Positions 7,334 to 16,831 of a DNA stretch of 58,193 bases are shown piece after piece. Source of the DNA: Synergistaceae bacterium. Lineage in GTDB: Bacteria; Synergistota; Synergistia; Synergistales; Synergistaceae. The stretch is taken from positions 1 through 58,193 of the forward strand of contig JAITOY010000075.1 of assembly GCA_031289775.1 (NCBI GenBank), given 5' to 3'. The notes below the pieces were generated by a model. The model was not told the DNA's origin and searched no databases. It was given only the letters and a program-made list of their open reading frames with translations. Each line of letters begins with the position of its first letter. The stretch's first letter is position 1. A program made the translations under genes and the position numbers.

Positions 7334-8311
7334 ATGGCGAAGGGGAAAAAAATAAACTGGAATGGAATTGAACCACTTATTGGCACAATGCCCGACAAGG
7401 ATCTTGCGGCATTGATGGGATGTTCTTATGAGTCCGTGCGAATACGCCGCGCTGAATTGAAAATACAGCGCTTTGAAAAAATAGATTGGAAATCTTACCA
7501 ATACTTATTAGGGACAATGGCAGACTCAGACGTAGCGGAGATAATTGGCAGCCGCACATCTACAGTCTCTCTTCATCGCAGAGATCTTAGGATTCCGCAG
7601 TACCAAAAATCTATAGATTGGAATAAAATCGACAGGCATCTCGGCAAGATTCCGGATACTGTCATCGCCAGACATTTTGGATGTACCGATGTAGCGGTTT
7701 CATATCACAGGCGAAAATTAGGTATAGCGATATGTTCCGAATCGCATGAATGGACGGTTCAATCTCCGGATGGTCTCGTCTATTCTTTCAATAATCTAAC
7801 GCTTTGGTGCAAAAATAATTGTTCTTTATTCAATTGCGATACAAAAAATTGGAAGAGAATCACGATTGGGTTTGCTCAATTGAAGCGGTCCATGCAGGGA
7901 AAGCTTTCGCGTTCAGTCAGTCAGTATAAAGGTTGGAGATTGATTTCCTGGCGAACGGTAGAAATCAATATATCTGATGAGCTGCAAGAGTTAGAATTAC
8001 CAATGTCAAAAACCAAGAAAATCGACTGGGGTTCAGTGTCCGGCGATCTCGGTAAAGTCACGGACAAAGCAATAGCCAGGCGGTTGGATTGTTCGCGGCA
8101 GGCCGTCGCGTTAAAACGAAAGACATTGGGTATCCCAGTGCCTATAAAAAAAGCGTTAATGCGCGGCTCAAAATTGGTCATGCCCGACCCAGTCACATTC
8201 GAGGGCGCGTTTCTCCTCGGCTTGATATGGGGAACCGTGAGCTATACGGACGGTTTATTCTCCATTCGGCACCAGAACATCGAGATCGTTGAAACTATAA
8301 CGCGTTTATAG
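7334..8311 (+). CDS. Tandem helix-turn-helix protein with homing-endonuclease-like C-terminus (probably frame-disrupted)
   Basis: A 325-residue basic protein in AT-richer DNA. It holds four copies of a roughly 38-residue unit with the pattern I-(D/N)-W, LG, D-x-x-(I/V/L)-A, C/S, V, R-R/K-R, L-x-I. They start near residues 8, 49, 94 and 231, and each reads as a small helix-turn-helix. Between copies 3 and 4 lies a segment (EWTVQSPDGLVYSFNNL, then a GWRLISW end) like the DNA-binding modules attached to phage homing endonucleases. The end (FLLGLIWG, DGLFSIRHQNIEIVE) resembles the first helix of a LAGLIDADG domain and stops abruptly at TAG 8309. The sequence logically continues in another frame (see 8292-8841). 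I infer a mobile homing-endonuclease-like gene damaged by a frameshift. The start is supported by AAGGTG-type spacing only weakly. Confidence 0.6.
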   Translation: MAKGKKINWNGIEPLIGTMPDKDLAALMGCSYESVRIRRAELKIQRFEKIDWKSYQYLLGTMADSDVAEIIGSRTSTVSLHRRDLRIPQYQKSIDWNKIDRHLGKIPDTVIARHFGCTDVAVSYHRRKLGIAICSESHEWTVQSPDGLVYSFNNLTLWCKNNCSLFNCDTKNWKRITIGFAQLKRSMQGKLSRSVSQYKGWRLISWRTVEINISDELQELELPMSKTKKIDWGSVSGDLGKVTDKAIARRLDCSRQAVALKRKTLGIPVPIKKALMRGSKLVMPDPVTFEGAFLLGLIWGTVSYTDGLFSIRHQNIEIVETITRL

Positions 8312-8841
8312 CGGCTTGGTTCTGTCTTCACTCCGTAATCGACACGGTCGAAGTTAAGACACTGCATGGATTTGAATGGCTCCCGCGCATTCGTGTTTAC
8401 GGGAACCATGTTCTCATGTTCCAAATGAGCAGGATAATAGCTGATTCCACGGGACTACAAGTTATGAAACCACAAAAAACCCCTAATGAGATAACGAAAA
8501 ATCTGTATTATCAAGGCTCTTCGGCTATTACACTTGGGAAATGGTTAGGGAAAATACATGACATTCCCTCAATCGTGAAAAAATTCTACAACGGCCAAAC
8601 CCGGGAATATTCGATCGATGTAACGCCCAACGAATCCGGTGGACTATGGGGAGAGTGCCAGGAATTGTCCGGTTGCTTCAGCCAGGGTGAGTCTGTGGAG
8701 GAACTGGCGAAAAACATGCGAGAGGCAATCGCGCTTTGCATCGGCTCGACAGATGACGGCAGGTCAAGCGAAAAAGGGGAAATCGTGGTAAACCTGCATA
8801 TAAATCATGGGGGCGAATATGGCAGCTTTTCGCTTTCTTGA
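8292..8841 (+). pseudogene. Out-of-frame continuation: LAGLIDADG-like tail running into a HicB-like domain
   Basis: After the TAG at 8309 the sense continues in the +2 frame, open from 8292, with an N-Y-N-A-F-I-A-A-W start, LHGFEWLPRIRVYGN and YYQGSSAITLGKWLGKI. This is the pattern of the second half of a LAGLIDADG-type endonuclease, so one small indel near 8290-8310 would restore a single protein. The same frame then passes without a stop into a HicB-antitoxin-like fold (EYSIDVTPNESGG, then ECQELSGCFSQGESVEELAKNMREAI). Possible internal starts are ATG 8416 or GTG 8575; the latter would yield an 88-residue stand-alone HicB-like protein but has no clear ribosome site. No HicA toxin is nearby. 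This could be an insertion scar fused to an orphan antitoxin. Confidence 0.5.
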
Positions 8842-8843
8842 TT

Positions 8844-10574
8844 TCACTCGAACGTCATGTTCTCCATGAACAGGTTATTGAACGACTTGTCCTCCGACAG
8901 CTCGAACTGTGAGGAGTTCTGTACTATGGCGTCGAGCCTCTTCTCGGCGGAGCCGTCCAGGAGATACGTGATAACGCCCCCCAGCGAGCTGTTGCCCAGC
9001 GGCTTCATCCTGCCGGCCAGCTCTTTCGGAAATAGCCCTATCGCGATGCCGCTCTCGAAGTCGAGCCTGTAGCCGAAGCCGCCAGCGATGTAAAACGAGC
9101 CGATATCACCGTAAGAAAGCCCCGCGGTTCTCAGCAGAGTGTCTATGCCGCTACGCACCGCGCTTTTGCCCAACTGAACCTCGCGCACATCCTTCTGCGT
9201 GAAGCGTATCTTCTCCCCGGCGCTCGTGAGCCCAAGAGCCACGCCGTCCCTGTAATCCGCTTCAAATCGCCCGCTCGTGGAGAGAAATCCGGCCGCGAGG
9301 CACTCGGCGGTCGCGTCTATCACTCCGGAGCCGCATATCCCGACCGGCGTCGCGCCGTTTATCGTCTCGATCCGGGGCTCGCCGTCCTCGAACTTCACGG
9401 ACGATATCGCGCCCGGAACGCTGCCAGTACCCCACTCTATATTGCCGCCCTCGAACGCCGGCCCCGCCGCCGTCGCGGTGCAGTAGAGCCAGCCCTCGCG
9501 GCTCGCGGCCATCTCCCCATTTGTCCCCATGTCGAGCAAAAGGGCGGGAGATTCGCTTTCGAGCAGTCCCGAGAACAAAATGCCGGACGCGATATCCGCG
9601 CCCACGTAGGTTGACAGGCCGGGCAAAAAATCGACAGCGCAGGTGAAATGACCCTCGAATATGTCTTTGTATTTTAAATGAAGCAGGTCGAGAGTGACGG
9701 GAGTGAAGGGATATACGCCCAGCGTCCTGCACGAGAGGCCGAGGAGGATATGGAGCATTGCGGTGTTGCCGGCGAACGCCATCCTTATGACTGAGTCCGG
9801 CGCGACGCCGTTGTCGTCGCAAATTTTCCGCGCCGCCTCGGCAACCTGGCGCCGTATGACGTCGCCGATAGCGGCCAATTCTCCGTTCGCGGCGCGATGT
9901 ATCCTCGATATCACGTCAGCGCCGTACTCCCTCTGCCTGTTTACCGCGGACAGCCGGCCTTTTACCGTCCCGTCGACGAGACTCACGAGCGCGAAACAGA
10001 GCGTTGTTGTGCCTATATCGACGGCTATGGCGTACTGGCCGGCCGTGCGGCCGACGCGCAGTATCCGTCCGCCGGCGCGGGTTACGAACGCCTCGCTAGC
10101 GCCGCTTTCTACGATCTGTGAACAGCCGCGCAACGTCTCCATGGAGAGCGGGGCGTCTCCATCGCGCCTCATCCTGTCGGTCACGCTGATCGGGCTTTTC
10201 TCCATAGCGACTTTGGTCGTGTCGAGCGTCCCAGCGCCCGAAAAAGAGCCGCTGAAGTCGACGACGACAGAGAAATTTTCCTCGCGAGCCGGTTCGGCCT
10301 CGATGGTGAGATCGCTCCAGAGCGTCGCGGCGCAGGCTAGCCGCCAGCCCTCGCCCAGATCGTCCTTCGAGACGCTGCGTTCGTCGTTGTCGGTGATGTC
10401 GAGTGCGCCGTCTAGGACCCTCACCCGGCACTTGCCGCACGACCCGTTCCCGCCGCAGATGGAGGCGACGTGAACATCCATATTCCGAAGTGACTCGAGG
10501 AGGCTGCTTCCCTCTGGCAAGAGAAGCGTTCTCAGCTCCTCGCCCTGGACGACTGTCAGTTTGATGTTTGTCAA
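8844..10574 (-). CDS. RACo-like ATP-dependent reactivator of corrinoid proteins (2Fe-2S plus ASKHA domains)
   Basis: This family restores oxidised corrinoid proteins to the Co(I) state using ATP and an electron donor. A ferredoxin-like 2Fe-2S domain occupies about residues 1-90, with Cys40, Cys46, Cys49 and Cys81 in the CX5CX2C...C arrangement. A middle domain and a large actin-like ATPase (ASKHA) domain follow, with VDIGTTT, LDMGTNGE and a Gly-rich IAGGFG near the end. The TTG at 10574 is chosen because GAGGGGG lies 11 bp ahead; a second TTG at 10622 has no ribosome site. The protein is then 576 residues. A promoter is visible at 10664-10692. It lies divergent from fhs, consistent with a link to one-carbon or methyltransferase metabolism. 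The partner corrinoid protein is not in the window. Confidence 0.88.
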   Translation of the reverse strand: MTNIKLTVVQGEELRTLLLPEGSSLLESLRNMDVHVASICGGNGSCGKCRVRVLDGALDITDNDERSVSKDDLGEGWRLACAATLWSDLTIEAEPAREENFSVVVDFSGSFSGAGTLDTTKVAMEKSPISVTDRMRRDGDAPLSMETLRGCSQIVESGASEAFVTRAGGRILRVGRTAGQYAIAVDIGTTTLCFALVSLVDGTVKGRLSAVNRQREYGADVISRIHRAANGELAAIGDVIRRQVAEAARKICDDNGVAPDSVIRMAFAGNTAMLHILLGLSCRTLGVYPFTPVTLDLLHLKYKDIFEGHFTCAVDFLPGLSTYVGADIASGILFSGLLESESPALLLDMGTNGEMAASREGWLYCTATAAGPAFEGGNIEWGTGSVPGAISSVKFEDGEPRIETINGATPVGICGSGVIDATAECLAAGFLSTSGRFEADYRDGVALGLTSAGEKIRFTQKDVREVQLGKSAVRSGIDTLLRTAGLSYGDIGSFYIAGGFGYRLDFESGIAIGLFPKELAGRMKPLGNSSLGGVITYLLDGSAEKRLDAIVQNSSQFELSEDKSFNNLFMENMTFE

Positions 10575-10663
10575 GGACAGATTTTCCCCCTCTTTCGCGC
10601 ATCCATCGCCCGGCGGACTCAACGCCCAACGCGAGACTCCTTATGCCGCGCCGAAATTCAATA

Positions 10664-10692
10664 ATATTAGCACAGCTCATGTTATATGTAAA
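10664..10692 (-). promoter_or_regulatory. Promoter of the RACo-like gene
   Basis: On the minus strand TTTACA (10692-10687) and TAATAT (10669-10664) are spaced by exactly 17 bp, about 90 bp ahead of the TTG start. Confidence 0.6.
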
Positions 10693-10770
10693 AATGATCA
10701 TAATCTCACGGCATTTCGGGGTGGTATCATAGAGGCGAAAAAATATGGCGGAGGATCGTCCGTCTGACTG

Positions 10771-10799
10771 TTGCGCGTTTTAGCCTTCGGGTTGATAAT
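10771..10799 (+). promoter_or_regulatory. Promoter of fhs
   Basis: TTGCGC (10771-10776) and GATAAT (10794-10799) are 17 bp apart, 52 bp before the fhs ATG. It is arranged divergently from the promoter at 10664-10692, with about 78 bp between them. Confidence 0.55.
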
Positions 10800-10851
10800 C
10801 TCGTCGCGACGCCCGATATCACAAAAAACCACAAAATAAGGGGAGACTCTG

Positions 10852-12528
10852 ATGGCTTACAAGAGCGACATAGAAATAGCGCAGGAAACTCGAATGAAGG
10901 ACATCCGCGAGGTGGCGGGCGAGCTTGGCGTGGCGGAGAAATACGTCGAGCTCTACGGAAACTACAAGGCCAAGATAGACTACAACGTGCTGGGGGATCT
11001 GAGCGGCAAACAGGACGGGAAGCTCGTTCTCGTGACTGCCATAACGCCGACGCCGGCGGGCGAGGGCAAGACGACGACGACGGTCGGCCTCAGCGACGCC
11101 CTCCGCCTTCTGGGCAAGCGCGCGGTCGTCGCCCTGCGAGAGCCGAGTCTCGGCCCGGTTTTTGGCGTCAAGGGCGGCGCGGCTGGCGGCGGCTACGCGC
11201 AGGTTGTCCCGATGGAGGACATAAACCTTCACTTCACCGGCGACTTCCACGCGGTCGGCGCGGCGAACAACCTGCTCGCAGCCATGCTCGACAACCACGT
11301 CTATCAGGGCAACGCCCTCGGCATAGACCCGAGGCGCATAACGTGGCGCAGGTGCGTCGACATGAACGACCGCCAGCTCCGTTTCGTCGTGGATGGCCTC
11401 GGCGGACGCATAAACGGAAACCCGAGAGAGGACGGCTACGACATCACCGTAGCGAGCGAGGTCATGGCGGCGCTTTGTCTGGCATCGAGCATCTCGGATC
11501 TCAAGAGCCGCCTCGCCCGTGTGATCGTCGGCTACACGCACGACGAAAAACCTGTCACTGCCGGCCAGCTCAAGGCGGAGGGCGCGATGGCCGCATTGCT
11601 CAAGGACGCGCTTAAACCCAATCTCGTGCAGACGCTGGAGCACACGCCGGCGTTCATCCACGGCGGCCCGTTCGCGAACATCGCCCACGGTTGCAACAGC
11701 GTCATGGCGACCCGCATGGCCCTGAAACTGGGGGAGTACGCGGTGACGGAGGCGGGATTCGGCGCGGATCTCGGCGCCGAGAAGTTTATAGATATCAAGT
11801 GCCGCATGGCCGGCCTCAGGCCGAACGCGGTTGTCGTGGTGGCCACTGTGCGGGCTCTCAAGCACCACGGAGGCGTCGCGAAAGCCGACCTTGGCAAAGA
11901 GGACACGAAGGCGCTCGATCGAGGTATGCCGAACCTGCTGCGTCACGTCTCCAACATAAAGGACGTTTTCGGCCTGCCGTGTGTCGTCGCGATAAACCGC
12001 TTCCCGACGGACACCGACGCGGAGTTGAAGCTCGTCGAGGAGAAGTGCCGTGAACTGGGCGTAAACGTGGCGTTGAGCGACGTGTGGGGCAAAGGCGGCA
12101 AGGGCGGCTCGGCGCTGGCCCGCGAGGTCATGCGGCTCTGCGACGAGCCGAATGGCTTCAGACATTGTTACGAGGCCGGCTCGGCCATAGAGGACAAGAT
12201 AGAGGCGATCGTTAAAAAAGTATATCGAGGCGCCTCAGTCGAGCTGCTCCCGGTGGCGAAAAAACAGGCTGACGCGCTTACGACCCTTGGCTTTGGCTCG
12301 TTGCCGGTCTGCATGGCGAAGACGCAGTACAGCTTCAGCGACGACGCGTCGCTCAGGGGCGCTCCCGATGGCTTCAAGGTCACGGTGCGCGGCTTGAAGG
12401 CGTCCGCTGGCGCTGGTTTTATCGTGGCGCTGACTGGCGATATAATGACGATGCCTGGCCTTCCGAAATCGCCGGCCGCCGAGCGCATCGACGTAGACGA
12501 CGAGGGCAGAATCTCCGGGCTGTTCTAG
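10852..12528 (+). CDS. fhs: Formate--tetrahydrofolate ligase
   Basis: ATP-dependent joining of formate to THF giving 10-formyl-THF; it also runs in reverse in purine- and amino-acid-fermenting anaerobes to make ATP. At 558 residues it has the full family length. The P-loop [11 protein letters not shown] (about 67-77) is clear, followed by [23 protein letters not shown] in two family blocks, the FTGDFHA motif and the [13 protein letters not shown] block. The ATG follows AAGGGGAG at good spacing. It ends in TAG and is followed one base later by a regulator reading frame. Together with FtcD it points to active folate-linked one-carbon metabolism. Confidence 0.97.
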   Translation: MAYKSDIEIAQETRMKDIREVAGELGVAEKYVELYGNYKAKIDYNVLGDLSGKQDGKLVLVTAITPTPAGEGKTTTTVGLSDALRLLGKRAVVALREPSLGPVFGVKGGAAGGGYAQVVPMEDINLHFTGDFHAVGAANNLLAAMLDNHVYQGNALGIDPRRITWRRCVDMNDRQLRFVVDGLGGRINGNPREDGYDITVASEVMAALCLASSISDLKSRLARVIVGYTHDEKPVTAGQLKAEGAMAALLKDALKPNLVQTLEHTPAFIHGGPFANIAHGCNSVMATRMALKLGEYAVTEAGFGADLGAEKFIDIKCRMAGLRPNAVVVVATVRALKHHGGVAKADLGKEDTKALDRGMPNLLRHVSNIKDVFGLPCVVAINRFPTDTDAELKLVEEKCRELGVNVALSDVWGKGGKGGSALAREVMRLCDEPNGFRHCYEAGSAIEDKIEAIVKKVYRGASVELLPVAKKQADALTTLGFGSLPVCMAKTQYSFSDDASLRGAPDGFKVTVRGLKASAGAGFIVALTGDIMTMPGLPKSPAAERIDVDDEGRISGLF

Positions 12529-12583
12529 CATGGCGGAGCACGCTGGGGCGCGAACACCGGAAATGATGGAAAAGGAGAAAAAA

Positions 12584-12886
12584 ATGGCCGGGCCGGAGGA
12601 ACATCCGCCTCACCGCCACGTTCATTCGGAAAAGGAACAAAAGGCGATATTAAACCGCCTGTCGCGGGCCGCCGGACACCTGGAGTCAGTCCGTCGCATG
12701 GTCGAGGACGACCGCGACTGCAGCGAAGTTCTGATACAGCTCTCGGCTGTGCGCTCGGCGATCACAAACGCCGGCAAGATAATCCTGCGCCATCACTTGG
12801 AACACTGCATAGTGGACGCGGTACAGAACGACGAACACGAGCGCATCGAAGAGCTGAAAAAAGCCATAGACCAGTTTATAAAGTGA
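12584..12886 (+). CDS. CsoR/FrmR-family metal-sensing repressor
   Basis: A 100-residue all-helical DUF156 protein with no classical DNA-binding motif, as is normal for the family. The three ligands that define copper sensors are in register: Cys46 (DRDCSEV), His71 and Cys75 (HLEHC), with 25- and 4-residue spacings matching C-H-C CsoR proteins. A Cu(I) sensor is therefore the best call; nickel or formaldehyde sensors of the same family lack the last Cys. The His-rich N-terminal tail (HPPHRHVH) may add metal binding. The ATG at 12584 follows AAAGGAG at 6-nt spacing; an upstream ATG at 12530 lacks a site. No copper exporter is next to it, so its target is elsewhere or is itself. Confidence 0.85.
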   Translation: MAGPEEHPPHRHVHSEKEQKAILNRLSRAAGHLESVRRMVEDDRDCSEVLIQLSAVRSAITNAGKIILRHHLEHCIVDAVQNDEHERIEELKKAIDQFIK

Positions 12887-12932
12887 TTCTGTATACCGGG
12901 CGTCTGAAGCGCTTTAAAGAAGGTATTCTGAA

Positions 12933-15900
12933 ATGAGAAAGCCTATAATCGTCCTCGTTTCAATGTTGTTTTGTCTGGCGTTGGCGGTTGCTTCGCCCAG
13001 GGCGTCCGAACGCCTCGTCTCCGGTTATGACGCCGCGTATCTCGTGGACTTCAGAAATATTCCTGGCGTCTCACCGGAGAATATCGAGGCGGTAGAGGCA
13101 TTAAGAAGCAAAGCGCGAAAATTCACGTACGGGGTGCTGCGCAGCGAGGAGGCGTTCGAGAGGCTCGACGGCTCGAAGGCTGGTTTTTCGGCCGAGCTGT
13201 GTGTCATGCTCAGCGTGATGTTCGCAACTCCATTCGAGATGAAGTTCTACGACGATCCTGACAAGCTTCTCGAGGCCATGGAGAGCGGAGAGGCGGATTT
13301 TTCCGGGGAGTTTCCTCCGTCGTGGAGCGCGGACGGGCTTTTAACGAGCGGAGCGATCTGCGAGCGAACGGTGAAAGTGTTCAAGGATCGACACGCCCCC
13401 GACTTCAGGAACGTGACGAAGGATCGAGAAGTCGTTCTCGCTTTCATCGAGGGATCCGAGGCCGACAGGTTGGCGGGCGGCATCACATTCGCGCGAGCGT
13501 CGAAGATTTACGTCGAGAACTATTCAACGGCGGCTCGGATGCTGAGGACTGGCCGGATAGACGCGTTTTTCGACATGTCTCCAGCCGTGTATAACTTTGA
13601 AAGGTATAACTTCATAGTCGCGGAGGATCTCTTCCCTCTCATATCTTCGCCCGTTACTATGGCGACGGCGAACCCCGCAAACAAGCCGATAATAGACGTC
13701 ATGCGAAAATTTCTCAACAACGGCGGCATCTTTCACCTCGCGGAGCTGCATTCAAGCGGCGGCAGGGATTTTATGAGGCACAAGTTCAACGTCAGCCTCT
13801 CCGACGAAGAGAGATCCTATATAGAGGCGCTCAGTGAGACTGGAAGCAAAGTCTTTGTGGCGGCGGAATCCGATTACTATCCGACGAGCTTCTACAACGA
13901 GAAGGAGAGGGAATTTCAGGGCATAGCCATTGACATGCTGAAGGAGATATCGGACATCTCCGGCATAGAGTTCGCTGTGGCGAACGTGCCGTACACGCCA
14001 ATGGATGGCCTGATGAAAGATCTTCAGGCGCATGTTGTCTCGATGATAACAGGGCCTTCGTTTCTGGAGGAACGCGACATCGATTTTTTGTGGTCGGCGG
14101 ATCCATTCGCGTCCGACCAGTGCGCGCTCCTGTCGACGGCGACGTTTCCAGACGTCGACATAAATCAGGTGCAGTACCACACAGTAGCGCTCATAAAGGA
14201 CAGCCCCCACTCCCATGTATACAACGAATGGTTCTCGGGCAGCGCGAACACACTCTGGTTCGATGACTCGGACGCCGCGTTCGCCGCGCTCGAGCGCGGC
14301 GAGGTAGACTTTGTCATGTCGTCGAGGAACCATCTCCTCAGTCTGACGAATTACATGGAAAAACCCGGGTTCAAAACGTCCATAGTCTTCAATCATTATA
14401 TGTACTCCAAATTTGGTTTCAGCCAGAACGAGCGTTTCTTGCGATCCATCGTCGGGAAGGCCCAAATCCTCGCGCGGACTGAGACGATAAGCGACAGGTG
14501 GACTCAAAAGGTCTTCGATTACAGGGGAAAGCTGATGCGCGACGTTTTTCCGTACCTAATGGCCTTTCTCGGCGCACTTGTCCTCTCGTTTGTTGGCCTC
14601 TTCATGATGAACCTCAAGAACAGACGGCTTGGCAAGGACATGGAAAAACTCGTCAAAATACGGACGCACGAGCTGGAGGTACAGACGGCGACGCTGACGG
14701 CTGTATTCTCGAGCATCCCGGATCTGATATTCTGCAAGGATCTGGAAGGCCGCTACACGCAGTGCAACAGGAGCTTCGAGCGCTACCTGAACCTCGCTCG
14801 GGAGAACATCATCGGAAATACGGCCGAAGCCGTATTCGGAGGCGATCCAGAGTCGCACGCCGAACACAACACGACCGACGCCGAGGTCAGGAGGGCCGGC
14901 AGCTCCATGGTGTTCGAGGAGGAGATATACTCGCCGTACCTCGGGAAGAACAGACTCTTCGAGACGATCAAGGCTCCTCTCGTTCAGCAGGACAATGTCA
15001 CGGGAATAATTGGCATAGCTCGCGATATAACGGAGCGCAAGGCGATAGAGGCGGCGGCGCGGGTGGCCTCTCAGGCGAAGAGCGACTTCCTGGCGAGGGT
15101 GAGCCACGAAATACGCACGCCGCTGAACGCGATAATCGGCATGACCCGTATAGCGAAAAAATCCATCTCAAACCCTAAAAAAGCGCTCAGTTCAATAGAC
15201 GAGATAACAACAGCGTCCTCGCACCTCCTCGGGATCATAAACGACGTGCTCGACATGTCGAAAATCGAGTCCGGCAAGATTGAAATCTCGCGTGAGCCGT
15301 TCCGGCTGATCTCGTCCCTTTCCGAGGTGTCGAGCATCGTCTCGCAGAGGTGCCGAGAGAAATATATAACGTTCGACTCGAACCTGGAGGAACTGCCGGA
15401 CGTCTATCTTATCGGCGACAAGATGAGGTTGAACCAGGTTCTCATAAACCTGCTCGGGAACGCGGTCAAGTTCACTCCGAAGGATGGACATGTCGGCTTT
15501 CGCGTCTGCCTTCTGGAGGAGAGGCCGGAGGGGATGCGCCTCTCCTTCGAGCTCTCCGACAGAGGCATCGGCATGTCTCCAGAGCAGATGAAAAGGCTTT
15601 TTGTCGCCTTTGAACAGGCCGACAGCAGCATCGCGGCAAGGTTCGGCGGGACGGGACTTGGGCTCGCGATAAGCCAGAACCTGGTAAACCTGATGGGCGG
15701 CCTCATTACCGTGGAGAGCGAAGTGGGCGTGGGCTCGACATTTCGCTTCGAGCTCTTTTTCCCAAGGGCCCTTGAGATCACTGGCGACGGGGAAGAGGGG
15801 ATCGTCGAGAAGCTCGACCTCTCTGGAAAGCGAATACTGCTCGCGGAGGACATAGATATCAACAGGCTCATTTTGTGCGAGCTGCTCTCTGAGACGAACG

Positions 15901-16205
15901 TGGAGATCGAAGAGGTTCCGAATGGCCAGCAGGCGGTCGACGCGTTTACTCGCTCCGGCGAGGGATATTACGACCTCATATTCATGGATATACAGATGCC
16001 TGTGATGGACGGTTACGAGGCGACAAAGGCGATACGCGCCCTTCCCCGTAGCGACGCCAGGAGCGTACCCATAATCGCCATGACGGCCAACGCCTACCAG
16101 GAGGACGTGAACAAGGCCTTAGCCGTCGGGATGAACGGACACCTCTCGAAGCCGATCGACATCGAGATGGTGATGAGGACGCTATCAACGATCCTGAAAG
16201 TTTAG
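12933..16205 (+). CDS. BvgS/EvgS-like hybrid sensor histidine kinase
   Basis: A 1090-residue membrane sensor. Residues 1-24 form a signal peptide. Two bacterial solute-binding (SBP3) domains follow in the periplasm (about 60-265 and 300-520), then a transmembrane helix near 538-560 and a PAS domain (about 590-705, SSIPDLIFCKDLEGRY). The HisKA has His near 724 in SHEIRTPLN. The ATPase domain (about 825-950) shows N, G1 (DRGIGMS) and G2 (GTGLGLAIS) boxes, and the C-terminal receiver (965-1085) has its Asp in FMDIQMPVMDG. Unlike BvgS there is no Hpt domain, and no partner regulator is adjacent, so a separate Hpt protein is expected. It stands alone, 46 bp after the CsoR-type gene. The venus-flytrap domains suggest amino acid or other small-molecule sensing. 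It is unrelated in detail to the kinases of the right-hand array. Confidence 0.92.
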   Translation: MRKPIIVLVSMLFCLALAVASPRASERLVSGYDAAYLVDFRNIPGVSPENIEAVEALRSKARKFTYGVLRSEEAFERLDGSKAGFSAELCVMLSVMFATPFEMKFYDDPDKLLEAMESGEADFSGEFPPSWSADGLLTSGAICERTVKVFKDRHAPDFRNVTKDREVVLAFIEGSEADRLAGGITFARASKIYVENYSTAARMLRTGRIDAFFDMSPAVYNFERYNFIVAEDLFPLISSPVTMATANPANKPIIDVMRKFLNNGGIFHLAELHSSGGRDFMRHKFNVSLSDEERSYIEALSETGSKVFVAAESDYYPTSFYNEKEREFQGIAIDMLKEISDISGIEFAVANVPYTPMDGLMKDLQAHVVSMITGPSFLEERDIDFLWSADPFASDQCALLSTATFPDVDINQVQYHTVALIKDSPHSHVYNEWFSGSANTLWFDDSDAAFAALERGEVDFVMSSRNHLLSLTNYMEKPGFKTSIVFNHYMYSKFGFSQNERFLRSIVGKAQILARTETISDRWTQKVFDYRGKLMRDVFPYLMAFLGALVLSFVGLFMMNLKNRRLGKDMEKLVKIRTHELEVQTATLTAVFSSIPDLIFCKDLEGRYTQCNRSFERYLNLARENIIGNTAEAVFGGDPESHAEHNTTDAEVRRAGSSMVFEEEIYSPYLGKNRLFETIKAPLVQQDNVTGIIGIARDITERKAIEAAARVASQAKSDFLARVSHEIRTPLNAIIGMTRIAKKSISNPKKALSSIDEITTASSHLLGIINDVLDMSKIESGKIEISREPFRLISSLSEVSSIVSQRCREKYITFDSNLEELPDVYLIGDKMRLNQVLINLLGNAVKFTPKDGHVGFRVCLLEERPEGMRLSFELSDRGIGMSPEQMKRLFVAFEQADSSIAARFGGTGLGLAISQNLVNLMGGLITVESEVGVGSTFRFELFFPRALEITGDGEEGIVEKLDLSGKRILLAEDIDINRLILCELLSETNVEIEEVPNGQQAVDAFTRSGEGYYDLIFMDIQMPVMDGYEATKAIRALPRSDARSVPIIAMTANAYQEDVNKALAVGMNGHLSKPIDIEMVMRTLSTILKV

Positions 16206-16264
16206 TATAATCTCCCTAAAGGAGGCGCCATTGATTCCCAGAAGAAAATCCGGAGGTGTTTAAA

Positions 16265-16786
16265 TTGCCAGCAAGCAAATACGAGAACAGCGTTATTTAT
16301 CGAAGGCACAGCGTCAGGAGCTACACGAAGGATCCACTCTCGGCCGATCAGCTCGAACACATCCTGCACGCTGGGATGGCGGGGCCGTCGGCCCATAACC
16401 AGCAGCCGTGGTCGTTTGACGTTATAGACGATCAGAAACTGCTCGACGTCATAGCAGAGAAGCACCCATACGGCAAGATGATCAACAATGCGCATCTTGC
16501 GATACTCGTCCTCGTGAAAAAGGACGTCGCCGACAAGGATCCGTTCTATCAACAGGATCTCGGGGCGGCAGTGGAGAACATGCTGCTCGCGGCGACAGAG
16601 AGCGGAGTGGGGAGCTGCTGGTGCGGCGTGCACCCGGCCAAGGAGATCGAGAAGATTTTCGTGGATCTGCTCAATGTCCCGGATGACCTGTTCCCATTCT
16701 GCGTCATCGCGTTTGGCATTCCCGACAAGGAGAAAAACCCCTCCGACAGGTTCGAGGAGTCGAGGGTACACAGAAACGCCTGGTAA
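16265..16786 (+). CDS. Nitroreductase-family FMN oxidoreductase
   Basis: A 173-residue flavoprotein of the nitroreductase family, short version. The N-terminal FMN-phosphate motif RRHSVRSYTKDP is followed by GPSAHNQQPWSFDVI, the family's substrate and flavin motif, and later by GVGSCWCGVHP. The family reduces nitro compounds, quinones or other acceptors with NAD(P)H; the true substrate is unknown. TTG 16265 is chosen because GGAGG ends 8 nt ahead; the GTG at 16256 sits on the Shine-Dalgarno itself. A tiny reading of 10 codons (TTG 16231 to TAA 16263), also with GGAGG, directly precedes it, possibly by chance. Confidence 0.88.
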   Translation: MPASKYENSVIYRRHSVRSYTKDPLSADQLEHILHAGMAGPSAHNQQPWSFDVIDDQKLLDVIAEKHPYGKMINNAHLAILVLVKKDVADKDPFYQQDLGAAVENMLLAATESGVGSCWCGVHPAKEIEKIFVDLLNVPDDLFPFCVIAFGIPDKEKNPSDRFEESRVHRNAW

Positions 16787-16831
16787 CCATGCCAGGGGAA
16801 ATAAAAGGTTCAGCCTCTCACTGGCTGCATC

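Noticed and set aside
10819-12165. 448-codon open frame antisense to fhs
   Set aside because: It is a GC-driven mirror of the fhs gene, with no ribosome site and an arginine-rich composition with no protein-like motifs.
16231-16263. 10-codon leader peptide before the nitroreductase gene
   Set aside because: It has a GGAGG site and a TTG start, but no hairpin or regulatory codon run accompanies it, so chance is likely.
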